From contig JAGAUD010000017.1 in NCBI GenBank assembly GCA_017620975.1, forward strand, positions 1 through 21,922: a DNA stretch of 21,922 bases. The letters run 5' to 3'. The DNA comes from Lachnospiraceae bacterium (lineage in GTDB: Bacteria > Bacillota_A > Clostridia > Lachnospirales > Lachnospiraceae). Shown piece by piece: positions 15,904-21,922 of the stretch. The notes under the pieces are model-generated. The model had not been told where the DNA came from. It did no database searches and saw nothing but the letters and a program-made list of their open reading frames with translations. Each line of letters opens with the position of its first letter. Positions within the stretch are counted from its first letter, which is position 1. The translations under genes were made by a program, and so were the position numbers.

Positions 15904-16779
15904 TCACCTTCTACGTCCGCCACCACCATGGCTGACGCCTCCGCTGCTTCTGTGTCCGCCGCCTCCGCCGCTTCGGCCACCACCACTTCTTCCGCCTCCT
16001 CCCCCATTATTTCTGGGAATATGGCGTCTGGTCACCATCTTATTGACTAATTGATCTCTTCTGACTCGTACTTCCGGTCTGCCTCCTACGACATATTCAT
16101 TCACAGACACTGTCTCTTTTCCCAGCGGCGACCTGAGTTTCATGGCAACAAATACAAACATTACGATAATGGGAATCATGAACAATCCTGCCGGAAACTC
16201 AATTTCCTCTCCCATTTCCTGACCAATCATCCGCACATATGTAGAATACGCTTCGTAAGGATTCTCCTCCACTCTATAATACACTGCATCCAATATACGA
16301 TCGATTTCGTATGTACCAAATTGCTGATATACCTTGCCACAGGTAGACAACCAGCTTCCAGCCTGCCCTTCATACCAGTTATCCAGCAAAAGCACACCAT
16401 CACCGTGTACTTTATCATAACCATAATTATTTTCATCGTAAAAATCGTCAGCCAGATTGCGCATGGTGGTTTCCCACCCGGAAGAAGCACTTTCTACCTG
16501 CTGATTGATTGTCACAAGAACTATATCACAAGCTGTCTTCTTTTCCGTTTCAGCAATGAGTGTCCGCAATTTTTCCTCCTGGGCATCTGTCAGCACATCT
16601 GCCTTGTCATATACGCGCTCTTTCGGTGCCTCATTATTACTTCTGCCTACAGATGTCCTTATCAGCCGAGACACACCACCCACTACAAACAAAGCCAAAG
16701 CAATTCCCGCTGCAATGAACCAGAATTTGAAATATTGAAGATATTGCTTCATAGCCTCTCTCTTAGTTTCACTATCCAT
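15904..16779 (-). CDS. TPM-domain membrane protein with Gly-rich tail (YgcG-like)
   Basis: The 291-residue product has a membrane segment at about 17-37, a TPM domain (about 55-190; VYDKADVLTDAQEEKLRTLI, then ACDIVLVT and GDGVLLLDNW), a second membrane segment (about 197-214) and a positively charged tail of G, S, H and R ending in RRR. TPM (TLP18.3/Psb32/MOLO-1) domains occur in plant photosystem repair proteins and in bacterial proteins of mostly unknown function; biochemical role here is unknown. The ATG at 16779 has AAAGGG six bases upstream; the frame is open to an ATG at 16893, but that would overlap the upstream gene by 79 bp, so it was not chosen. It follows the zinc-ribbon gene by 35 bp and is probably co-transcribed with it. 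Confidence 0.88.
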   Translation of the reverse strand: MDSETKREAMKQYLQYFKFWFIAAGIALALFVVGGVSRLIRTSVGRSNNEAPKERVYDKADVLTDAQEEKLRTLIAETEKKTACDIVLVTINQQVESASSGWETTMRNLADDFYDENNYGYDKVHGDGVLLLDNWYEGQAGSWLSTCGKVYQQFGTYEIDRILDAVYYRVEENPYEAYSTYVRMIGQEMGEEIEFPAGLFMIPIIVMFVFVAMKLRSPLGKETVSVNEYVVGGRPEVRVRRDQLVNKMVTRRHIPRNNGGGGGRSGGGRSGGGGGHRSSGGVSHGGGGRRR

Positions 16780-16814
16780 TATAATCCCTTTCTCCCTTTC
16801 GGACTTTTTAAATT

Positions 16815-17801
16815 CTAAAACATCATGATTCCATAATATCCGCATATCAGAATCACAGTGAGTACTGCCCAGAGTGTGGCTCCATATGCCCACACCTTTT
16901 TTGCAGATATCGGCACTTTGCCCACGATCTTAGCAGTCTGCCCGTTTATATAAAAAGGATAATCCTGATCATTATAGCGATATTCATACTTCCACACAGG
17001 CAAAAGGCCCAGATTTTCCTTTTTTTCATTGACACTAAGATGACGATTTCGTTCTGACAGACTTCCATAACCTGTCACCGTCTGTCTTACCAGCGAAGAA
17101 GTGTCTTCCTCCATCTTCTTCCTGGTACGTACCTCTGCTTCCTTTGCTGCAATGCTGAATTTCTCTCCCATGAAACCCGACATATATTCGGGTTTAAATG
17201 ACTCCATCTGCTCGTAATTGTACGGCTCCATCAAATCCATAACATCATCCGGCATCTTCACCGAAGCATCTGCCGGTATCCTTGAGAACTTTACGTCCAC
17301 ATCCCGATAAACATCGTAAATGCTGGTCTCCCTATACTCAGTATCACCGGAAACCCACACTCTTACCTTGCGTCCCTCCGCACTATAGGTATAATTTACA
17401 TCATAATCGTACAACCAGAAAGGTACATAGTCACCTTCCATGGTATTGAGCCTCGCTTCTGAAAGAAAATCTGTAGGGGCAAAAGTACACTTTTTAAACT
17501 TTTCCCGCATCAGCTTTTTTACCATCTCCCTGCTGTACTGAAAAGGAATAATCATTTGAGGCGCATTGACGCCTTCAATTCTTTCGTTAAAAATAATATA
17601 ATTGTCGCAAAAGGGGCATCTTGTAGCGCTGGTATGCTCACCTACCGGCATTTCTCCTCCACAGTTGGGACAAATATGAATATCCCCATCGGAATCCTTG
17701 CGCTGCTCGCTCTTTTCACTTTCACAATAAGGGCAATACATACCCTTTTTCTCCGGGCTGTAAATTACATTTCCACCACAATTTTTACATTGAAATATCA
17801 T
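16815..17801 (-). CDS. Double zinc-ribbon protein with C-terminal membrane segment
   Basis: Function unknown. The 328-residue product starts with two four-cysteine zinc ribbons (C5, C8, C23, C26 and C44, C47, C62, C65). A soluble region follows, with YVPFWLYDYDVNYTY and, near the end, LPVWKYEYRY and FYINGQTAKIVGKVP, a pattern seen in widespread uncharacterised zinc-ribbon proteins sometimes mislabelled as helicase or PriA-like. It ends in one hydrophobic segment (about 304-324), so it may be tail-anchored with the ribbons in the cytosol. AGGAGGG lies 5 bases before the ATG. An extended -10 promoter is at 17854-17862. The next gene encodes a TPM membrane protein. No helicase motif is visible. 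Confidence 0.85.
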   Translation of the reverse strand: MIFQCKNCGGNVIYSPEKKGMYCPYCESEKSEQRKDSDGDIHICPNCGGEMPVGEHTSATRCPFCDNYIIFNERIEGVNAPQMIIPFQYSREMVKKLMREKFKKCTFAPTDFLSEARLNTMEGDYVPFWLYDYDVNYTYSAEGRKVRVWVSGDTEYRETSIYDVYRDVDVKFSRIPADASVKMPDDVMDLMEPYNYEQMESFKPEYMSGFMGEKFSIAAKEAEVRTRKKMEEDTSSLVRQTVTGYGSLSERNRHLSVNEKKENLGLLPVWKYEYRYNDQDYPFYINGQTAKIVGKVPISAKKVWAYGATLWAVLTVILICGYYGIMMF

Positions 17802-17853
17802 CGTTACCCTCCTGTCAATAATTACATTAGCGTATGAACATCATCTTTTAAGG

Positions 17854-17862
17854 ATTATAACA
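17854..17862 (-). promoter_or_regulatory. Extended -10 promoter of the zinc-ribbon/TPM pair
   Basis: Minus strand TGTTATAAT (TGn plus TATAAT), about 52 bp before the start codon. The -35 position is poor, as is common with extended -10 promoters. It overlaps the 5' end of the divergent CAP-domain ORF. Confidence 0.5.
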
Positions 17863-17866
17863 CATT

Positions 17867-18319
17867 TTGCTAAAATCGTATACGGCAATATTGAAATTAC
17901 CGGCTTCCGTAGACAGTACCTTTGCGCCTCGATCATTAGTTTCCAGAAATTCCTACGTACAGCAGGTAGTCAATCTGGTAAATGAAGAGCGTGCTAAAGA
18001 AGGTCTTGCACCTCTCACACTGGATACCAAGGTTTCTGCAGCAGCACAGGTACGTGCCAGGGAAATTGTTACTTCCTTCTCTCACACCAGACCCGACGGT
18101 ACCTCCTTTGCTACTGCATTAAAGGAGCAGAATATCAGCTACCGCAGAGCCGGTGAAAACATTGCCTGGGGACAGAAGTCTCCCGAAGCGGTAATGGATG
18201 CCTGGATGAACAGTTCCGGCCACAGAGCTAATATTATGAATCCTAATTTCACTACCATTGGTATCGGTTATTACCAGGTAAATGGCGTGAACTACTGGTG
18301 TCAGTTATTTACTGCATAA
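17867..18319 (+). CDS. CAP-domain (SCP/YkwD-like) protein, probably 5'-truncated
   Basis: CAP proteins are normally secreted; bacterial YkwD-type members are poorly understood. The domain fills residues about 30-149 and has the expected signature residues: H73 in FSHTRPDG, E97 in AGENIAWG and H119 in SSGHRANIMNPNF. It is complete at the C-terminus. The N-terminus is odd. The only possible start is TTG at 17867, right after an in-frame TAA at 17858-17860, with no clear ribosome site and no signal peptide. The upstream 65 bp is the promoter region of the divergent zinc-ribbon gene. The likeliest reading is a gene that lost its export signal by deletion, hence a remnant, though an intracellular protein cannot be excluded. 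Confidence 0.6.
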   Translation: MLKSYTAILKLPASVDSTFAPRSLVSRNSYVQQVVNLVNEERAKEGLAPLTLDTKVSAAAQVRAREIVTSFSHTRPDGTSFATALKEQNISYRRAGENIAWGQKSPEAVMDAWMNSSGHRANIMNPNFTTIGIGYYQVNGVNYWCQLFTA

Positions 18320-18344
18320 TTTAAGAAATTCAACAGACCAAATA

Positions 18345-18393
18345 AAACAAGCTTCTTTCCTTGGCATTTTGCCCAAAGAAGAAGCTTGTTTTT
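18345..18393. terminator. Bidirectional terminator between the CAP ORF and tpiA
   Basis: Arms AAACAAGCTTCTT (18345-18357) and AAGAAGCTTGTTT (18379-18391) pair perfectly, with a partly paired inner region and T runs on both strands. It ends the minus-strand pgk-tpiA transcript 27 bp after tpiA and the plus-strand CAP ORF. Confidence 0.88.
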
Positions 18394-18419
18394 CTTATTT
18401 CGTTTTATTGGTTGTCTTA

Positions 18420-19172
18420 TTACTTATTGTAGTTAACAATGGCACCAAAATCCGGCTTCAAAGAAGCGCCGCCTACCAGACCACCGTCGATGTCCGGCTG
18501 TGCGAACAGTTCAGGAGCGCTGGAAGCAGATACAGAACCACCGTACTGGATACGGATAGCTGCTGCAGTTGCATCATCATAAATCTCAGCGATGCAGTCA
18601 CGGATTGCTTTACATACTTCCTGAGCCTGCTCAGTAGTAGCTACTTTACCGGTTCCGATAGCCCAGATAGGCTCGTAAGCGATAACTGCTGCAGCTGCCT
18701 GCTCTGCGGTTACGTTCAGGAAAGCAATCTTAATCTGCTGACGGATAAAGTCGATGGTAACACCCTGCTCTCTCTGAGTCAGAGTCTCACCACAGCAGAT
18801 GATAGGAGTGATGCCGTGTTCGAAAGCTTTTAATACTTTCTTGTTAACGGTTTCATCGGTCTCAGCAAAGTACTCTCTTCTCTCGGAATGTCCGATAATA
18901 ACATACTTTACTCCTACGTCGGTCAGCATAGTAGGAGCGATTTCTCCGGTATATGCACCTTTCTCTTCGTAGTACATGTTCTCAGCACCGATGTTGATGT
19001 TGGAACCCTTAGCTGCTTCCATAGCAGGAATGATGTCGATAGCAGGTACGCAGAATACTACGTCTACGTCATCATTAGCAACCAGAGGCTTTAAGGTATT
19101 TACCAGTTCTACTGCCTGGCTGGGAGTCATGTTCATCTTCCAGTTACCGGCAATGATTTTCTTTCTAGCCAT
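18420..19172 (-). CDS. tpiA: Triose-phosphate isomerase
   Basis: Interconverts dihydroxyacetone phosphate and glyceraldehyde 3-phosphate in the cytosol. The 250-residue length is standard. Active-site residues are present: K12 in GNWKMN, H95 in IIGHSERR, E167 in [12 protein letters not shown] (the mobile loop), and phosphate-binding QYGGSV at 209-214. GAGGA lies upstream of the ATG. It is 18 bp after pgk with no terminator between, so pgk-tpiA is one unit ending at the hairpin 18345-18393. Confidence 0.98.
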   Translation of the reverse strand: MARKKIIAGNWKMNMTPSQAVELVNTLKPLVANDDVDVVFCVPAIDIIPAMEAAKGSNINIGAENMYYEEKGAYTGEIAPTMLTDVGVKYVIIGHSERREYFAETDETVNKKVLKAFEHGITPIICCGETLTQREQGVTIDFIRQQIKIAFLNVTAEQAAAAVIAYEPIWAIGTGKVATTEQAQEVCKAIRDCIAEIYDDATAAAIRIQYGGSVSASSAPELFAQPDIDGGLVGGASLKPDFGAIVNYNK

Positions 19173-19190
19173 TTGGATAGTCCTCTTTTC

Positions 19191-20417
19191 TTATTCTTTA
19201 TCATCTGCTGCTGCAACGCCGGGAAGCTCTTTGCCTTCCAGGAATTCCAGGGAAGCACCGCCACCGGTAGAGATGTGGCTCATCTTGTCACCAAAGCCAA
19301 GCTGGTTAACAGCTGCTGCGGAGTCACCACCACCGATAATAGTGGTAGCATCGGTCTCAGCCAGAGCCTTAGCTACTGCGATGGTACCGGCTGCCAGAGT
19401 AGGATTCTCGAATACGCCCATAGGTCCGTTCCAAACAACGGTCTTAGCGGACTTAACAGCATCAGCAAACAGAGCTGCAGTCTTAGGTCCGATATCCAGA
19501 CCTTCCATATCTGCAGGAATCTTATCGGAATCAACATAAGAAATTTCTACAGGTCCGTCGATAGGATTCGGGAAACCTGCAGCGATGGTGGTATCGATAG
19601 GAAGCAACAGGGTCTTGCCCAGCTTCTCAGCCTTTTCCATCATCTCTTTACAATATTCGATCTTCTCATCGTCAACCAGAGACAGACCAACTTCCTTGCC
19701 CTGTGCCTTTAAGAAGGTGTAAGCCATACCACCACCGATGATGAGGGTATCGCACTTCTCAAGCAAATTGGAAATAACGTTCAGCTTGTCTGCAACCTTT
19801 GCACCACCCAGGATAGCTACAAAAGGTCTTACAGGATTCTCAACAGCGTTGCCCAGGAAGTCGATTTCTTTCTGCATCAGATAACCAACTGCGTTCTCGC
19901 CGCCCTTTTCAGTAATGAATTTGGTAACGCCTGCAACGGAAGCATGTGCTCTGTGAGAGGAACCAAAAGCATCACATACATACAGATCAGCCAGGTCAGC
20001 CAGCTCTTTGCTGAACTCTTCGCCGTTCTTGGTCTCTTCTTTGCCACGGAAACGAGTATTCTGAAGCAGAACTACATCTCCTTCTTCCATAGCTGCTACT
20101 GCTGCAGTTGCAGCTTCGCCGGTTACGTTGTAATCAGCTACAAAAGTAACCTTCTTGCCCAGCTTCTCGGACAGTCTCTCAGCAACAGGTGCCAGGGATT
20201 CGCCTTCGTTGGGGCCATTTTTAACCTTGCCCAGGTGAGAGCAAAGGATAACCTTACCGCCGTCGCCTATCAGCTTCTGGATTGTAGGCAGAGCTGCTAC
20301 GATACGGGTTTCATCGGTGATCACACCATTTTTTAAAGGTACGTTGAAGTCGCATCTTACAAGGACTCTTTTGCCCTTAGCGTTGATATCATCAACAGAT
20401 TTCTTATTTAAGCCCAT
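19191..20417 (-). CDS. pgk: Phosphoglycerate kinase
   Basis: Makes ATP and 3-phosphoglycerate from 1,3-bisphosphoglycerate in the cytosol. The 408-residue product has VRCDFNVP at 20-27 (substrate site), [10 protein letters not shown] at 202-211, and the nucleotide site GGGDSAA at 362-368. Three ATGs are in frame at 20432, 20423 and 20417. The GGAGG ribosome site overlaps the first and is only 2 bases from the second, but 8 bases from the third, so 20417 is preferred. A strong intrinsic terminator (20445-20474) lies between gap and pgk. No separate promoter was found after it, so pgk expression may depend on readthrough from gap. Confidence 0.97.
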   Translation of the reverse strand: MGLNKKSVDDINAKGKRVLVRCDFNVPLKNGVITDETRIVAALPTIQKLIGDGGKVILCSHLGKVKNGPNEGESLAPVAERLSEKLGKKVTFVADYNVTGEAATAAVAAMEEGDVVLLQNTRFRGKEETKNGEEFSKELADLADLYVCDAFGSSHRAHASVAGVTKFITEKGGENAVGYLMQKEIDFLGNAVENPVRPFVAILGGAKVADKLNVISNLLEKCDTLIIGGGMAYTFLKAQGKEVGLSLVDDEKIEYCKEMMEKAEKLGKTLLLPIDTTIAAGFPNPIDGPVEISYVDSDKIPADMEGLDIGPKTAALFADAVKSAKTVVWNGPMGVFENPTLAAGTIAVAKALAETDATTIIGGGDSAAAVNQLGFGDKMSHISTGGGASLEFLEGKELPGVAAADDKE

Positions 20418-20444
20418 TTTCATGACCTCCATTATAAATTATTT

Positions 20445-20474
20445 AAAAAGGATCCGGTCCCATGGACCGGACCC
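20445..20474 (-). terminator. Strong intrinsic terminator between gap and pgk
   Basis: An 11-bp stem (GGGTCCGGTCC with GGACCGGATCC, one G-T pair) around a 3-nt loop, followed by TTTTT on the minus strand. It lies about 70 bp after the gap stop and about 27 bp before the pgk start codon. Confidence 0.88.
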
Positions 20475-20546
20475 CATATTGAGCCTATGTCTCTAAATCT
20501 ACTTAGAACTCAGTGCGCACATATCCTGCGCCTCTTTACACATGAA

Positions 20547-21566
20547 TTAAGCGTTCAGCAGTTTGCCGAAGTGCTTGATGGTACGAACCATCTGGCTGGT
20601 GTAAGAGTTCTCGTTATCATACCAGGAAACAACCTGTACCTCAGACAGCTCGTCAGAGATAGGCAGAACCATGGTCTGAGTAGCATCGAACAGAGAACCG
20701 AACTTCATACCAACGATATCGCTGGATACGATTTCATCCTCGTTGTAACCGAAGGACTCATTAGCTGCTGCTTTCATAGCTGCATTGATAGCTTCCTTGG
20801 TAGGATTGCCCTTAACTACTGCAGTCAGAATGGTGGTAGAACCGGTAGGGGTAGGAACACGCTGTGCGGAACCGATCAGCTTACCATTCAGTTCAGGAAT
20901 AACAAGGCCGATAGCCTTAGCTGCACCAGTGCTGTTAGGAACGATATTAACAGCTGCTGCACGAGATCTTCTTAAGTCACCCTTTCTCTGAGGTCCATCC
21001 AGAGTCATCTGGTCACCGGTGTAAGCGTGGATTGTGCACATGATACCGGACTCGATAGGGAATGCATCATTCAGAGCCTTAGCCATAGGAGCTAAGCAGT
21101 TGGTGGTACAAGAAGCTGCAGAAATGATGGTATCCTCGTTGGTCAGAGCTTCATGGTTAACGTTGTAAACGATGGTAGGCAGATCGTTTCCGGCAGGAGC
21201 GGAAATGATAACGTGCTTAGCACCGGCATCGATATGAGCCTGTGCTTTAGCCTTAGAGGTGTAGAAACCGGTACACTCCAGAACTACATCTACGCCAAGT
21301 TCTCCCCAAGGAAGGTTCTCAGCCTTAGCTTCTGCATAAATCTTAATCTCTTTTCCATCAACAGTGATAGAATCTTCACCAGCAGAAACGGTATCAGCCA
21401 GTGCATATCTTCCCTGTGTGGAATCATATTTCAGTAAGTGAGCCAGCATCTTAGGAGAAGTAAGGTCGTTGATTGCAACGATCTCAAATCCTTCTGCTCC
21501 GAACATCTGTCTGAAAGCCAGACGACCAATACGGCCAAAACCATTGATTGCTACTTTTACTGCCAT
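20547..21566 (-). CDS. gap: Glyceraldehyde-3-phosphate dehydrogenase, type I
   Basis: NAD-dependent oxidative phosphorylation of glyceraldehyde 3-phosphate in glycolysis. The 339-residue product has the nucleotide motif NGFGRIGR at 8-15, D34 (favouring NAD over NADP), catalytic C153 in [13 protein letters not shown]180 in TIHAYTGDQ, and the conserved [19 protein letters not shown] region. AGGAGG lies 8 bases before the ATG. It has its own promoter at 21657-21685 with a roughly 85-nt leader containing a palindrome. It is followed by a terminator, then pgk-tpiA. No CggR-type regulator gene lies inside the window; one just outside cannot be excluded. Confidence 0.98.
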   Translation of the reverse strand: MAVKVAINGFGRIGRLAFRQMFGAEGFEIVAINDLTSPKMLAHLLKYDSTQGRYALADTVSAGEDSITVDGKEIKIYAEAKAENLPWGELGVDVVLECTGFYTSKAKAQAHIDAGAKHVIISAPAGNDLPTIVYNVNHEALTNEDTIISAASCTTNCLAPMAKALNDAFPIESGIMCTIHAYTGDQMTLDGPQRKGDLRRSRAAAVNIVPNSTGAAKAIGLVIPELNGKLIGSAQRVPTPTGSTTILTAVVKGNPTKEAINAAMKAAANESFGYNEDEIVSSDIVGMKFGSLFDATQTMVLPISDELSEVQVVSWYDNENSYTSQMVRTIKHFGKLLNA

Positions 21567-21632
21567 TTTAGTTTCCTCCTAAAATATTATAATTTTATAG
21601 TATTTCGTCATTTGGGCTTGTCCGCCTTACTT

Positions 21633-21648
21633 TGACAAAATTTTGTCA
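21633..21648. promoter_or_regulatory. Perfect 16-bp palindrome in the gap leader
   Basis: TGACAAAATTTTGTCA is a perfect inverted repeat, centred about 17 bp downstream of the gap -10 box, i.e. at the very start of the transcript. Position and symmetry suit a repressor operator. The regulator is unknown. It does not match the Rex or CIRCE consensus. Confidence 0.5.
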
Positions 21649-21656
21649 GCACTCTT

Positions 21657-21685
21657 ATTGTACCTAATTTTAATCAAGAATTCAA
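21657..21685 (-). promoter_or_regulatory. SigA-type promoter of gap
   Basis: Minus strand TTGAAT, 17-bp spacer, TACAAT, with AT-rich sequence upstream. Transcription would begin near 21650, directly before the palindrome at 21633-21648. Confidence 0.75.
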
Positions 21686-21793
21686 GATGTATTTGAAAAA
21701 TAATTGGGATTTCAGAGAAATTTTACATTTGGACTGTTTTCACTGCTTGCTTTTATATAGTTTTTTCGGTATGGTATTATCTGAAACAGACAA

Positions 21794-21834
21794 TGCCTCG
21801 GAACAGATAAGCATTTCTTACCTGTTCCGAAGCA
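21794..21834. terminator. Long hairpin upstream of gap
   Basis: Two 18-nt arms (21794-21811 and 21817-21834) pair with only two G-T pairs around a 5-nt loop. On the minus strand the hairpin is followed by TTGTCTGTTT, a weak T-rich tail. It is probably the terminator of a gene lying to the right of the window, upstream of gap. Confidence 0.55.
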
Positions 21835-21860
21835 CTTACTTCTCTTTCCTTCATTACTGG

Positions 21861-21900
21861 CTGCACAACACCACGACTTTATTAGGAGTCGTCTGTGCAG
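21861..21900. other. Inverted repeat with two nested arms at the right edge
   Basis: CTGCACA (21861-21867) pairs with TGTGCAG (21894-21900), and inside it ACGACT pairs with AGTCGT around TTATTAGG. On the minus strand it overlaps an open frame from the window edge that ends at TAA (21854-21856). That 22-codon tail is too short to tell whether it is the end of a gene. Confidence 0.4.
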
Positions 21901-21922
21901 GAATACTTCTTGTACTGCGTTC

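Noticed and set aside
16051..16818. Plus-strand open frame (255 codons) antisense to the TPM gene
   Set aside because: Covered by the TPM gene, which has membrane segments, a ribosome site and a recognised domain; the antisense product looks like random composition.
16780..16893. Upstream ATG extension of the TPM gene
   Set aside because: It would overlap the zinc-ribbon gene by 79 bp and add a non-homologous stretch, whereas 16779 has a ribosome site.
20424..20445. TATAAT directly before the pgk ribosome site
   Set aside because: A start from this box would fall at or after the ribosome site, and its -35 region would lie inside the terminator hairpin.
21590..21650. CggR-type operator in the gap leader
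   Set aside because: GGCGGACA and TGTC-like elements occur, but not with the spacing of the known CggR repeats.
21633..21660. CIRCE-like half-site (GAGTGCTGA) next to the gap palindrome
   Set aside because: CIRCE needs an inverted partner TTAGCACTC nine bases away, which is absent.

Overview
The window reads as chromosome of a spore-forming, low-to-mid GC Clostridia, most likely Lachnospiraceae. Evidence is the Gram-positive replicative polymerase PolC, three sporulation genes (gpr, spoIIP, sigK), the MEP-pathway gene ispG and the Firmicutes order gpr-spoIIP-lepA-hemW. The family assignment is inference from protein content. No phage, transposase, CRISPR array or rRNA was seen.

Layout. Positions 1-296 hold a tandem array of tRNA-Glu(CUC) genes on the minus strand, in 143-bp units, running off the left edge. 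Then, all on the minus strand and reading right to left, come ispG-polC (6157-378), comM-dprA (8958-6260, overlapping by ATGA), sigK (about 9735-9100), lepA-hemW (12814-9826, overlapping by 14 bp) and gpr-spoIIP (15232-12920). rpsT (15504-15767) is divergent on the plus strand with a TTG start and a near-consensus promoter. It converges on a minus-strand pair: a double zinc-ribbon membrane protein (17801-16815) and a TPM-domain membrane protein (16779-15904). A short plus-strand CAP-domain ORF without a signal peptide (17867-18319) follows, sharing a terminator hairpin with the glycolytic cluster gap | pgk-tpiA (21566-18420, minus). The right edge (21567-21922) is non-coding and holds the gap promoter, a perfect palindrome and two long inverted repeats.

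Functionally the window combines core replication and translation (polC, lepA, rpsT, tRNA-Glu), isoprenoid synthesis (ispG), DNA uptake and processing (comM, dprA), heme delivery (hemW), sporulation and germination (spoIIP engulfment, sigK late mother cell, gpr spore-protein degradation) and lower glycolysis (gap, pgk, tpiA).

Most notable points. sigK seems to start at an internal TTG, behind a SigK-like promoter, so it would lack a pro-sequence. The tRNA-Glu repeat packs a hairpin and a promoter that overlap into a 71-bp spacer. A strong intrinsic terminator lies between gap and pgk with no visible promoter after it. The zinc-ribbon/TPM pair is the best candidate for an uncharacterised system. 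Most of the rest is ordinary housekeeping sequence.
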